This document shows positions 39,129 through 45,989 of a DNA stretch of 45,989 nucleotides, one piece after another. Below the pieces are notes generated by a model. That model saw nothing but the letters and a program-made list of their open reading frames with translations. It ran no database searches and was not told the origin of the DNA. Position 1 is the first letter of the stretch. Every line of letters starts with the position of its first letter. The translations under genes and the position numbers were made by a program. Source of the stretch: Neisseria shayeganii 871 (GTDB taxonomy: Bacteria > Pseudomonadota > Gammaproteobacteria > Burkholderiales > Neisseriaceae); NCBI RefSeq assembly GCF_000226875.1, contig NZ_JH164926.1, positions 1,204,095 to 1,250,083 on the forward strand. The letters are read 5' to 3'.

Positions 39129-39434
39129 TTACCAGCTTGCTTTAATGACACCAGGAATCTCACCACGCATGGCGATTTCACGAATCTTAATGCGGCCCAA
39201 ACCAAACTTCCTGAAAGTTCCGCGAGGGCGACCAGTAATAGCACAACGGCGACGCTGACGCACTGGCGCAGCATTACGGGGGATGGATTGCAGCTTCAAA
39301 CGGGCCTCAAAACGCTCTTCATCAGTAGCGGCAGCATCATTAATAACAGCAAAAATTGCTGCGCGCTTACTCGCATATTTTTTAGCCAACGCAGCACGCT
39401 TAGCTTCTCGATTAATAAGTGCTTTCTTAGCCAT
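39129..39434 (-). CDS. rpsN: 30S ribosomal protein S14
   Basis: Head protein of the small subunit. The 101-residue product is the long form without zinc ligands: it has a single Cys in RQRRRCAITGRPRGTFRKF instead of the CxxC pairs of the short zinc form. It starts MAKKALINREAKRAALAKK, two bases after the rplE stop, so coupling is likely. Confidence 0.98.
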   Translation of the reverse strand: MAKKALINREAKRAALAKKYASKRAAIFAVINDAAATDEERFEARLKLQSIPRNAAPVRQRRRCAITGRPRGTFRKFGLGRIKIREIAMRGEIPGVIKASW

Positions 39435-39436
39435 AA

Positions 39437-39976
39437 TTATCCTTTGAAAGGGAACTTAAACAAAGACAAGAGCGCTTTCGCTTCCTCATCTGTTTTTGCA
39501 GTAGTAGTGATTGTAATATTCAAACCACGCAAGTTATCGATTTTATCATATTCGATTTCAGGAAAAATAATTTGCTCACGGACACCCATATTATAGTTTC
39601 CACGACCATCAAAAGCTTTCCCATTTACACCGCGAAAATCACGAACCCTAGGCAATGCAATAGTGATTAAGCGATCTAAAAATTCAAACATCTGAGCGCG
39701 GCGCAAAGTTACTTTACAACCAACCGGGTAGTTGTCTCGGATTTTAAATCCCGCAATGGATTTACGAGCAACTGTTACAACAGGCTTCTGCCCTGCAATT
39801 TTTTCCAAATCAGAAACAGCATGCTCCATTACTTTTTTATCCGCAACCGCCTCCCCTACACCCATATTCAGAGTAATTTTCTCTATACGAGGTACTTCCA
39901 TAATTGACTTATAACCAAACTGTTTCATCAATTCCGGAACAACAGTTTTGTTATAAAATTCATTTAAACGCGCCAT
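39437..39976 (-). CDS. rplE: 50S ribosomal protein L5
   Basis: 5S rRNA binder that contacts P-site tRNA. The 179-residue product starts MARLNEFYNKTVVPELMKQF; an ATG three codons earlier was set aside on family length. It has the signature RIEKITLNMGVGEAV and the C-terminal GLNITITTTAKTDEEAKALL. It lies 12 bp after rplX. Confidence 0.98.
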   Translation of the reverse strand: MARLNEFYNKTVVPELMKQFGYKSIMEVPRIEKITLNMGVGEAVADKKVMEHAVSDLEKIAGQKPVVTVARKSIAGFKIRDNYPVGCKVTLRRAQMFEFLDRLITIALPRVRDFRGVNGKAFDGRGNYNMGVREQIIFPEIEYDKIDNLRGLNITITTTAKTDEEAKALLSLFKFPFKG

Positions 39977-39988
39977 ACCTATCACCTC

Positions 39989-40312
39989 TTAAACACCAAT
40001 TTGAGCGCCATTAGACTTGAATATACGAACACGCTTTACTTCGCCTTCGGACTCAACAAGCTTTACGCCTACTCGATCAGCTTTCTTGGACTCAGGATTG
40101 AAAATCGCAACATTTGAAATAGACAAAGGCATCATCTTCTCAACAATACCTCCTTCTACACCACGCATCGGATTAGGTTTTTGATGTCTCCTAACCACAT
40201 TTACGCCATCAACGATCAGTTTATCACCTAAAACCCGAATTACCTGACCTTGCTTACCTTTATCTTTGCCAGCAATAACAACAACCTGGTCACCTTTAAT
40301 AATTTTCTTCAT
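39989..40312 (-). CDS. rplX: 50S ribosomal protein L24
   Basis: Early assembly initiator of the large subunit. The 107-residue product has the KOW motif GDQVVVIAGKDKGKQGQVI near the N-terminus and the following VDGVNVVRRHQKPN. It lies 10 bp after rplN. Confidence 0.98.
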   Translation of the reverse strand: MKKIIKGDQVVVIAGKDKGKQGQVIRVLGDKLIVDGVNVVRRHQKPNPMRGVEGGIVEKMMPLSISNVAIFNPESKKADRVGVKLVESEGEVKRVRIFKSNGAQIGV

Positions 40313-40322
40313 GCCCTAACCT

Positions 40323-40691
40323 TTACAAAACTTCAGGAGCCAATGAAACAATTTTCATGAATCGCTCTGTACGCAACTCACGAGTAACCGGTCCAAAAAT
40401 ACGACTACCCATAGGCTCAAGCTTATTATTTAATAAAACGGCTGCATTATTATCAAATTTAATTAAAGCACCATCCGGGCGACGAACACCTTTAGCGGTT
40501 CTAACAACCACCGCATTATAGACATCACCTTTTTTTACGCGACCTCTAGGCGCAGCATCTTTAACCGCAACTTTAATAATATCACCGACATTCGCGTAAC
40601 GACGCTTAGAGCCACCCAAAACTTTGATGCACATTACTCGTCGCGCACCAGAATTGTCAGCCACATCCAAAATGGTCTGCATTTGAATCAT
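40323..40691 (-). CDS. rplN: 50S ribosomal protein L14
   Basis: Large-subunit protein that contributes an inter-subunit bridge. The 122-residue product starts MIQMQTILDVADNSGARRVM and has the signature GDIIKVAVKDAAPRGRVKKG. It is the first gene of the spc group. The 222-bp gap before it carries a terminator and a candidate promoter. AAGGT lies at a good distance before the ATG. Confidence 0.98.
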   Translation of the reverse strand: MIQMQTILDVADNSGARRVMCIKVLGGSKRRYANVGDIIKVAVKDAAPRGRVKKGDVYNAVVVRTAKGVRRPDGALIKFDNNAAVLLNNKLEPMGSRIFGPVTRELRTERFMKIVSLAPEVL

Positions 40692-40737
40692 GATTTTACC
40701 TTTTTAAATCCAACTTAATTTACCACTTTTAGATCAG

Positions 40738-40764
40738 CTTATAACCAGCATGGGCTATCAGCAA
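40738..40764 (-). promoter_or_regulatory. Candidate promoter for the spc group
   Basis: Minus strand TTGCTG (40759-40764), 15-bp spacer (short), TATAAG (40738-40743), 46 bp before the rplN ATG. It is inferred from position and sequence only. Confidence 0.4.
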
Positions 40765-40840
40765 ACCTAAAACCCGATACAGCAGGTTCCAGTAAACCAG
40801 TCTTGGTCCCGAAGGAAGAAACTTTCTAGAATCGAAAGCT

Positions 40841-40884
40841 GAAAAACGAAGTTTACAGCCATCTAGAGATGACTGCAAGCTTCG
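40841..40884 (-). terminator. Terminator-like hairpin after rpsQ
   Basis: Minus strand 17-bp stem (40868-40884 with 40847-40863) with two G-U pairs and one mismatch, a 4-nt loop, then TTTTTC. It lies about 30 nt past the rpsQ stop. It may end or attenuate the S10 transcript. Confidence 0.65.
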
Positions 40885-40913
40885 CCTTCAAAAAAAGCTA
40901 AATGTTGTACAAT

Positions 40914-41177
40914 TTATACAGTTTTTGCTTTTTCAATCAATTCCTTTACTTTCCAAGATTTGGTTTTAGAAAGCGGCCGAGACTCCTCTACTAGGACCAC
41001 ATCACCTACTGAGAATTGATTTTGCTCATCATGTGCGTGAATCTTGCTAGAACGACGAATCACTTTCCCATACAACGGATGCTTAACCTTCCGCTCTATC
41101 AGAACAGTGACGGTTTTATCCATCTTATCGCTAACAACCTTACCTTGCAAAATACGAACATTTTTTGATTCGCTCAT
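40914..41177 (-). CDS. rpsQ: 30S ribosomal protein S17
   Basis: OB-fold 16S rRNA binder. The 87-residue product starts MSESKNVRILQGKVVSDKMD and has VKHPLYGKVIRRSSKIHAHD and GDVVLVEESRPLSKTKSWKV. It is the last gene of the S10 group. Its start overlaps the last base of the rpmC stop. A terminator-like hairpin follows. Confidence 0.98.
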   Translation of the reverse strand: MSESKNVRILQGKVVSDKMDKTVTVLIERKVKHPLYGKVIRRSSKIHAHDEQNQFSVGDVVLVEESRPLSKTKSWKVKELIEKAKTV

Positions 41178-41368
41178 TATTTCACACCTTTTTCAGTTAA
41201 TATGGTTTTAATACGAGCAATATCCCGACGGACCTTTTTCAATTCACTAACTTGAGTCAACTGGCCAGTAGCATGCTGCATACGTAAACCAAACTGTGCT
41301 TTTAATAAATCGAGTAAATCAGCTTGCAACTGCTCTACAGACTTATTGTTCAGTTCCTTACTTTTCAT
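41177..41368 (-). CDS. rpmC: 50S ribosomal protein L29
   Basis: Exit-tunnel protein near the signal-recognition-particle site. The 63-residue product is two helices, starting MKSKELNNKSVEQLQADLLD and having LRMQHATGQLTQVSELKKVR. Two adjacent ATGs overlap the rplP stop (ATGATG around TGA). The second is chosen by family length; both imply translational coupling. Confidence 0.97.
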   Translation of the reverse strand: MKSKELNNKSVEQLQADLLDLLKAQFGLRMQHATGQLTQVSELKKVRRDIARIKTILTEKGVK

Positions 41369-41784
41369 CATTTACCTACCTGTTTCGCAACAAATACCGT
41401 TGAAATAGGCAACTTAGCAGCAGCTAATGCAAAAGCCTCTCTTGCTAGGGTTTCTGGAACACCATCCATTTCATACAAAACTTTGCCGGGTTTAATTTCA
41501 GCAACATAGTATTCAACAGAACCTTTCCCGCCACCCATACGAACTTGAATGGGTTTCTCCGTGATAGGCTTATCTGGAAACACTCTGATCCAAATACGAC
41601 CACCACGTTTAATGTGCCGAGTCATGGCACGACGAGCAGCTTCAATTTGACGGGCAGTTAATCGGCCACGTCCAACAGCTTTTAAACCGAAATCACCAAA
41701 GCTCACTTCATTGCCACGTGTAGCAATGCCTGTATTACGGCCTTTATGCTGTTTTCGATATTTCATTCTAGTTGGCTGCAGCAT
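41368..41784 (-). CDS. rplP: 50S ribosomal protein L16
   Basis: Late assembly protein near the A site and central protuberance. The 138-residue product starts MLQPTRMKYRKQHKGRNTGI and has RHIKRGGRIWIRVFPDKPIT and RMGGGKGSVEYYVAEIKPGK. The start lies 17 bp inside the end of rpsC, and the stop overlaps the rpmC start. Confidence 0.98.
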   Translation of the reverse strand: MLQPTRMKYRKQHKGRNTGIATRGNEVSFGDFGLKAVGRGRLTARQIEAARRAMTRHIKRGGRIWIRVFPDKPITEKPIQVRMGGGKGSVEYYVAEIKPGKVLYEMDGVPETLAREAFALAAAKLPISTVFVAKQVGK

Positions 41785-42463
41785 TTCGACTACCCTTTCT
41801 GCGTTTACTTTCTTGTTCGGTACGGGCAGGGGCTATTTCCTTACCCTCACCTGTATATACCCAAACTTTCAAGCCAATCACACCATAAGTTGTGTGTGCT
41901 TCACTGGTTGCATAATCTACGTTGGCACGCAAAGTATGCAGCGGCACACGACCCTCACGGTACCATTCGCTACGCGCAATATCCGCACCATTCAACCGTC
42001 CGGAGGTCATAATCTTAATGCCTTTAGCACCAATACGCATCGCGTTTTGCATAGCACGTTTCATTGCACGTCGGAACTGCACACGCTTCTCAAGTTGCTG
42101 AGCAATACCGTCAGCAATGATTTGTGCATCTAACTCCGGTTTACGTATTTCTTCGATATTGACATGAACAGGCACACCCATCAAAGCTTGTAAATCATGC
42201 TTCAAAATCTCAATATCTTCACCTTTTTTACCAATCACCACACCAGGTCGTGCAGAGTAAATGGTAATTTTTGCTGACTTAGCAGGCCGTTCAATAACAA
42301 CACGACCAACAGAAGCATTCGTTAAACGTTTACGCAAATAATTACGTACATCAATATCTTGCTTCAAGACAGCAGAAAAGTCTGAGCTTTTAGCAAACCA
42401 TTTAGATGACCAATCCTTATTGACAGCCAAACGAAAGCCTGTCGGATGAATTTTTTGTCCCAT
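41768..42463 (-). CDS. rpsC: 30S ribosomal protein S3
   Basis: Head protein forming part of the mRNA entry channel. The 231-residue product starts MGQKIHPTGFRLAVNKDWSS and has the KH domain (YSARPGVVIGKKGEDIEILK) and a C-terminal domain with GLKVWVYTGEGK. The tail ESKRRKGSRNAAAN is short and basic. It overlaps rplP by 17 bp. Confidence 0.98.
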   Translation of the reverse strand: MGQKIHPTGFRLAVNKDWSSKWFAKSSDFSAVLKQDIDVRNYLRKRLTNASVGRVVIERPAKSAKITIYSARPGVVIGKKGEDIEILKHDLQALMGVPVHVNIEEIRKPELDAQIIADGIAQQLEKRVQFRRAMKRAMQNAMRIGAKGIKIMTSGRLNGADIARSEWYREGRVPLHTLRANVDYATSEAHTTYGVIGLKVWVYTGEGKEIAPARTEQESKRRKGSRNAAAN

Positions 42464-42473
42464 AGCTTTTCCT

Positions 42474-42803
42474 TTAGTTGCCCACTGTCAAATTGATATG
42501 ACATGTTTGTTTTTCAATTCGATTGCCACGGCCTTTAGCTCTAGCCTGAAAACGTTTTAATGAAGCTGCTTTGTCAACATAAATGGTAACAACTTTCAGC
42601 TCATCAATATCAGCGCCTTCATTATGCTCAGCATTAGCAATCGCAGACTCCAATACTTTTTTAATCAGCTCCGCACCTTTTTTAGGACTGAAAGCCAAAA
42701 TATTTAAAGCTTGGGCAACATCTTTACCTCGAATCAAATCTGCAACCAAACGGGCTTTTTGGGCAGAGATGCGGGCATTTTTATGTGATGCAGATACTCT
42801 CAT
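42474..42803 (-). CDS. rplV: 50S ribosomal protein L22
   Basis: Its beta hairpin lines the exit tunnel, where macrolide-resistance changes occur. The 109-residue product starts MRVSASHKNARISAQKARLV and has the hairpin region SLKRFQARAKGRGNRIEKQT. No deletion or duplication is seen there. It lies 10 bp before rpsC. Confidence 0.98.
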   Translation of the reverse strand: MRVSASHKNARISAQKARLVADLIRGKDVAQALNILAFSPKKGAELIKKVLESAIANAEHNEGADIDELKVVTIYVDKAASLKRFQARAKGRGNRIEKQTCHINLTVGN

Positions 42804-42813
42804 AATTTATCCC

Positions 42814-43092
42814 TTATTTCTTTTTAGCTTTTTTATCAGCCAAATGGCCTTTAAAAGTACGGGTTAATGAGAATTCGCCTAGTTTATGGCCGACCATATT
42901 ATCGCTAATAAAAACCGGTACATGAGTACGGCCATTATGAACAGCAATAGTCAAACCAATGAAATCAGGCAGGATTGTAGAGCGTCGAGACCAAGTTTTA
43001 ATCGGACGCTTGTCATTATTTGCACGAGCAGCATCTACTTTTTTCAGCAGGTGCAGATCGACATAAGGACCTTTTTTAAGTGAACGAGCCAT
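42814..43092 (-). CDS. rpsS: 30S ribosomal protein S19
   Basis: Head protein that contacts S13 and A-site tRNA. The 92-residue product starts MARSLKKGPYVDLHLLKKVD and has the signature HNGRTHVPVFISDNMVGHKL. It ends in a Lys-rich tail. It lies 5 bp after rplB. Confidence 0.98.
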   Translation of the reverse strand: MARSLKKGPYVDLHLLKKVDAARANNDKRPIKTWSRRSTILPDFIGLTIAVHNGRTHVPVFISDNMVGHKLGEFSLTRTFKGHLADKKAKKK

Positions 43093-43097
43093 ACCAA

Positions 43098-43931
43098 TTA
43101 ACCTTTATTAGAGTAACGACGACGAACAATCATATTATCTGTGCGCTTGTTGTTACGGGTACGATAACCTTTCGCCGGCGTACCCCACGGGCTCACAGGC
43201 TCACGAGCTTCACCAGTACGTCCCTCACCACCACCATGGGGGTGATCAACCGGATTCATTACGACACCACGAACAGTCGGTCGAATACCGCGCCAACGAT
43301 TAGCACCAGCTTTACCAATTTTTTTCAAGCTCTGCTCTTCGTTACCAACTTCGCCAATGGTTGCACGGCAGCTAATATGGATTTTACGTACTTCACCTGA
43401 ACGCAAACGGACTTGGGCATAAATGCCTTCTTTAGCCAAGAGTACTGCAGAGGCGCCAGCAGATCGGGCAATTTGTGCACCTTTCCCCGGTTTCATTTCA
43501 ATGCAATGGATAGTCGTACCCACCGGAATATTACGAATCGGTAAGGCATTACCCGCTTTAATCGCGGATTCTGCACCAGAAACCAAGACAGCACCTACTT
43601 TAATGCCACGCGGAGCGATAATATAACGACGCTCACCATCAGCATAGCACAACAAAGCGATATGAGCCGTACGGTTCGGATCGTATTCAATACGCTCCAC
43701 TTTTGCCGGGATACCGTCCTTATTTCGTTTAAAGTCAACTACACGATAATGATGTTTATGACCGCCGCCTTTATGGCGAGTGGTAATATGGCCGTTGTGA
43801 TTGCGGCCCGCGGTTGAATTCTTTTTTTCAACCAATGCAGCATAAGGTGCACCCTTATACAAACCTTCAGTAGTCACGCGAACCATGCCGCGACGACCAG
43901 CAGAGGTTGGCTTCATTTTTACAATAGCCAT
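43098..43931 (-). CDS. rplB: 50S ribosomal protein L2
   Basis: Large, highly conserved protein near the peptidyl-transferase centre. The 277-residue product has GRNHNGHITTRHKGGGHKHH and the conserved VMNPVDHPHGGGEGRT with the functionally important His. It ends RRRYSNKG. It lies 5 bp after rplW. Confidence 0.98.
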   Translation of the reverse strand: MAIVKMKPTSAGRRGMVRVTTEGLYKGAPYAALVEKKNSTAGRNHNGHITTRHKGGGHKHHYRVVDFKRNKDGIPAKVERIEYDPNRTAHIALLCYADGERRYIIAPRGIKVGAVLVSGAESAIKAGNALPIRNIPVGTTIHCIEMKPGKGAQIARSAGASAVLLAKEGIYAQVRLRSGEVRKIHISCRATIGEVGNEEQSLKKIGKAGANRWRGIRPTVRGVVMNPVDHPHGGGEGRTGEAREPVSPWGTPAKGYRTRNNKRTDNMIVRRRYSNKG

Positions 43932-43936
43932 TCTCT

Positions 43937-44257
43937 TTATTCCTTATCAGCAGCTGCGGCAGCGGCTTCCAAGTCTAATTCTTGACCGGCAACCAAGCTC
44001 ACATAGGCTTTTTTGACATCACTGCGACGACCCATAGTGCGGCCAAAACGCTTTACTTTACCCTTGGTAGTAGTTGTTGTTACAGAAGCAACTTCTACAC
44101 CAAACAGCAATTCAACAGCTGCCTTAATTTCAGCTTTTGTTGCGTTAGCCAACACTTTGAAAGTCATTTGGTTACGTTTTTCAGCCAGCAAATTGCTCTT
44201 TTCAGACACAACAGGAGCCAAAATCACTTTCATCAAACGCTCTTGATTCATACCCAT
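43937..44257 (-). CDS. rplW: 50S ribosomal protein L23
   Basis: Exit-site protein that docks trigger factor and SRP. The 106-residue product starts MGMNQERLMKVILAPVVSEK; neisserial L23 also carries this short N-terminal extension, so the upstream Met is kept. It has RNQMTFKVLANATKAEIKAA and an Ala/Glu-rich tail. The start overlaps the end of rplD by 10 bp. Confidence 0.97.
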   Translation of the reverse strand: MGMNQERLMKVILAPVVSEKSNLLAEKRNQMTFKVLANATKAEIKAAVELLFGVEVASVTTTTTKGKVKRFGRTMGRRSDVKKAYVSLVAGQELDLEAAAAAADKE

Positions 44258-44868
44258 TGCTCCTCCAGCTGAGCCACAGCTTCTTTAGTCACCACAACTT
44301 TTTTGTAACGTAACAAACTGTACGGATCAATTTGCTGAGCTTCCAAAACCAATACATTAGGCAGATTGCGCGAAGAGAGATAAACATTCTCATCCAGCTG
44401 TTTGGTAACAAAAAGCACTTGATCCAAACCCATATTTTTTACTTGGTCGGCAAAAGCTTTTGTTTTAGGGGTATCAGCAGACAAGCTCTCCACCACAAAA
44501 AGACGCTCATCTCGTACCAATTGCGATAGGATGCTCGCCATCCCGGCTCGATACATCTTCCGGTTTACTTTTTGTGTAAAGTTTTCGTCGGGTTTATTAG
44601 GAAACGCACGACCGCCGCTGCGCCACAAAGGAGAGGAGGTCATACCAGATCTAGCGCGACCAGTACCTTTTTGGCGCCACGGCTTCTTCGTAGAGTGCTT
44701 AACTTCAGCTCGAGTCAACTGCGCGCGATTACCAGACCGCGCATTTGCCAAGAAAGCAGTAACCAACTGATGAACCAGTGCTTCATTGTACTCACGCGCA
44801 AACAAAGCATCAGACGCATCCAAGCTACCTGAAACCTGGCCTTTAGCATCAATTACTTTCAATTCCAT
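44248..44868 (-). CDS. rplD: 50S ribosomal protein L4
   Basis: Assembly protein whose loop reaches the exit tunnel. In E. coli L4 represses the S10 operon. The 206-residue product starts MELKVIDAKGQVSGSLDASD and has the tunnel loop KHSTKKPWRQKGTGRARSGM, which looks wild type. Near the start, the one-mismatch DUS AAGCTACCTGAA (44823-44834) is the only DUS-like sequence in the ribosomal block. Its ATG overlaps the rplC stop (TAATG). Confidence 0.98.
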   Translation of the reverse strand: MELKVIDAKGQVSGSLDASDALFAREYNEALVHQLVTAFLANARSGNRAQLTRAEVKHSTKKPWRQKGTGRARSGMTSSPLWRSGGRAFPNKPDENFTQKVNRKMYRAGMASILSQLVRDERLFVVESLSADTPKTKAFADQVKNMGLDQVLFVTKQLDENVYLSSRNLPNVLVLEAQQIDPYSLLRYKKVVVTKEAVAQLEEQWV

Positions 44869-45512
44869 TATGCACCTACCTTCACGCTGGGTCGCACAAT
44901 CACATCACTGTTTGCCGCGCCAGGAACTGCGCCTTTTACCAGCAACAAGTTACGCTCAACATCAACACGGACCACCTCTAAGCACTGAACAGTTGCTTTG
45001 GTATTGCCATACTGACCAGCCATGCGTTTACCAGGAAACACGCGACCAGGATCCTGAGCCATACCAATCGAACCCGGCACCCGATGAGAGCGCGAGTTAC
45101 CATGAGAAGTACGTTGCGATCCAAAGTTATGACGCTTGATGGTGCCAGAGAAGCCTTTACCCTTAGAGGTACCGGTCACATCAACCAGCTGTCCCACTTC
45201 AAACATAGACACAGAAATTTGATCGCCTGCTTTTAATTCACCCAACTTTTCTTCAGACAGAGCAAACTCAAGCAAACCACGACCAGCTTCCACACCAGCT
45301 TTGGCAAAATGCCCAGCTTCAGCCTTACCGACTCGGTTAGCTTTTTTCTCGCCAAAGGTAACTTGAACAGCAGAATAGCCATCAGTATCTTTGGACTTTA
45401 CTTGGGTAACGCGATTTGCAGACATATCCAATACAGTTACCGGCACAGAAGCACCTTGCTCAGTAAAAATACGGGTCATGCCCACTTTGCGCCCAACCAG
45501 ACCTAAAGTCAT
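44868..45512 (-). CDS. rplC: 50S ribosomal protein L3
   Basis: Early assembly protein whose extension nears the peptidyl-transferase centre. The 214-residue product starts MTLGLVGRKVGMTRIFTEQG and has the signature region GFSGTIKRHNFGSQRTSHGN and SIGMAQDPGRVFPGKRMAGQ. It is the first gene of the S10 transcript as organised here, because a terminator hairpin and a promoter lie between it and rpsJ. AAGGAAAAA precedes the ATG. Confidence 0.98.
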   Translation of the reverse strand: MTLGLVGRKVGMTRIFTEQGASVPVTVLDMSANRVTQVKSKDTDGYSAVQVTFGEKKANRVGKAEAGHFAKAGVEAGRGLLEFALSEEKLGELKAGDQISVSMFEVGQLVDVTGTSKGKGFSGTIKRHNFGSQRTSHGNSRSHRVPGSIGMAQDPGRVFPGKRMAGQYGNTKATVQCLEVVRVDVERNLLLVKGAVPGAANSDVIVRPSVKVGA

Positions 45513-45542
45513 GATTTTTCCTTAATATAATATATAACAAGG

Positions 45543-45564
45543 GGTCAATTACGATTGATTGACC
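45543..45564 (-). promoter_or_regulatory. Leader hairpin before rplC
   Basis: Inverted repeat GGTCAAT / ATTGACC with an 8-nt loop, 31 bp before the rplC ATG. There is no T-run after it, so it may be a leader structure and not a terminator. Its role is unknown. Confidence 0.4.
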
Positions 45565-45571
45565 ATTGGAC

Positions 45572-45602
45572 AAAAACGGACTTGGCAAACGCCAAGTCCG
45601 TT
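45572..45602 (-). terminator. Terminator-like hairpin between rpsJ and rplC
   Basis: Minus strand 12-bp perfect stem AACGGACTTGGC / GCCAAGTCCGTT, 4-nt loop, then a T-run of five. It would end the transcript reading through rpsJ, or act as a leader attenuator, because it starts only a few bases after the -10 box below. Confidence 0.75.
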
Positions 45603-45632
45603 ACTATACAGTATTTTCTTAAATAGAATCAA
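45603..45632 (-). promoter_or_regulatory. Candidate promoter for the S10 group (rplC onward)
   Basis: Minus strand TTGATT (45627-45632), 18-bp spacer, TATAGT (45603-45608). Transcription would begin at or within the left arm of the hairpin at 45575-45602. Confidence 0.5.
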
Positions 45633-45653
45633 GAAAAAAATGCCTTCAAGCCG

Positions 45654-45965
45654 TTACTGCACCTTAATTTCCACATCCACGCCGGCAGGCAAATCCAATT
45701 TCATCAGCGCGTCGGTGGTCTTGTCAGTCCAATCCACAATATCCATCAAACGCAAATGAGTTCGGATTTCTAACTGCTCACGTGAGGTTTTATTCACGTG
45801 CGGAGAACGCAAAATATTGAAGCGCTCAATTTTAGTCGGCAATGGGATCGGTCCCTTTACTACCGCACCGGTACGCTTGGCGGTTTCGACAATCTCTTGC
45901 GCAGAGCGATCAATCAAGCTGTAGTCATACGCTTTCAGACGAATACGGATTTTTTGGTTAGCCAT
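45654..45965 (-). CDS. rpsJ: 30S ribosomal protein S10
   Basis: Head protein of the small subunit; with NusB it also acts in antitermination. The 103-residue product starts MANQKIRIRLKAYDYSLIDR and has the signature PHVNKTSREQLEIRTHLRLM. AGAAGGAT lies before the ATG. A 141-bp gap with a terminator hairpin separates it from rplC. This fits the neisserial layout in which rpsJ follows the str genes (tuf); that upstream gene would lie outside the window. Confidence 0.98.
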   Translation of the reverse strand: MANQKIRIRLKAYDYSLIDRSAQEIVETAKRTGAVVKGPIPLPTKIERFNILRSPHVNKTSREQLEIRTHLRLMDIVDWTDKTTDALMKLDLPAGVDVEIKVQ

Positions 45966-45989
45966 AGATCAATATCCTTCTGGTTAAGC

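Larger units (their letters stand above)
40692..40913 (-). promoter_or_regulatory. S10/spc operon boundary with structured leader
   Basis: The 222-bp gap is far longer than its neighbours (mostly under 30 bp). In the operon direction it holds a terminator hairpin (40841-40884), a leader region and a candidate promoter (40738-40764). The arms TCAGCTT (40836-40842) and AAGCTGA (40734-40740) could pair and close a domain of about 95 nt. Confidence 0.6.

Noticed and set aside
40692..40913. tRNA or known small RNA in the rpsQ-rplN gap
   Set aside because: No cloverleaf or T-loop sequence is present and I do not recognise a known RNA family; it is kept only as a structured regulatory region.
45966..45989. 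End of a tuf gene at the right edge
   Set aside because: A TAA is visible, but too few bases remain to support a coding call.

Overview
The window comes from a Neisseriaceae chromosome, most likely Eikenella. The 12-mer AGGCTACCTGAA, the DNA uptake sequence (DUS) dialect known for Eikenella, occurs about thirty times on both strands, in genes, between genes and as inverted-repeat terminators. Gene content and order (murC to ftsZ, tsaB-rimI-glycosylase-like gene, purN with a DUF3108 gene, infA between secY and rpmJ, rpsJ apart from rplC) also fit this family.

Layout. 1-8.3 kb (minus strand): end of a division and cell-wall cluster, murC, two tandem paralogous genes of unknown function, ddl, ftsQ, ftsA, ftsZ. 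8.4-10.8 kb (minus): a TIGR02117-type membrane-anchored protein, rlmJ and an orphan amino-acid ABC permease. 11-23 kb (plus): ribF, upp, tsaB-rimI-glycosylase-like, gluQRS, an ICMT-type membrane methyltransferase, a DUF808 protein, murI, purN, a DUF3108 protein, an RsmB/NOP RNA methyltransferase, grxD and a glutathione transferase. 23-30 kb (mixed): rpsT and a hotdog thioesterase (minus), hflX (plus), an RDD protein (minus), then prmA, a zinc-ribbon protein and argA (plus). 30-46 kb (minus): typA, then the ribosomal block from rplQ back to rpsJ, with rpoA, secY and infA. This block is much richer in A+T than the rest and holds no exact DUS.

The most unusual feature is a family of six short elements (129-160 bp, typically 143 bp) with GAGACCTTTGCAAAACCC terminal inverted repeats and no coding capacity, that is, MITEs. 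Each is flanked by a 5-bp direct repeat, usually AGNCT. In four copies that repeat is the first five bases of a DUS (AGGCT or AGCCT), so the element sits inside a DUS and the duplication leaves a complete DUS at one junction. Removing copy A in silico restores a perfect 19-bp-stem DUS terminator. A DUS also supplies the stop codon of five genes, all ending Gln-Ala-Thr-stop.

Other points of interest are the paralogous pair inside the division operon, translationally coupled to murC; a terminator plus promoter between rpsQ and rplN (the S10/spc boundary); and a promoter followed at once by a terminator-like hairpin between rpsJ and rplC. No tRNA, rRNA, CRISPR, prophage or transposase gene was recognised.
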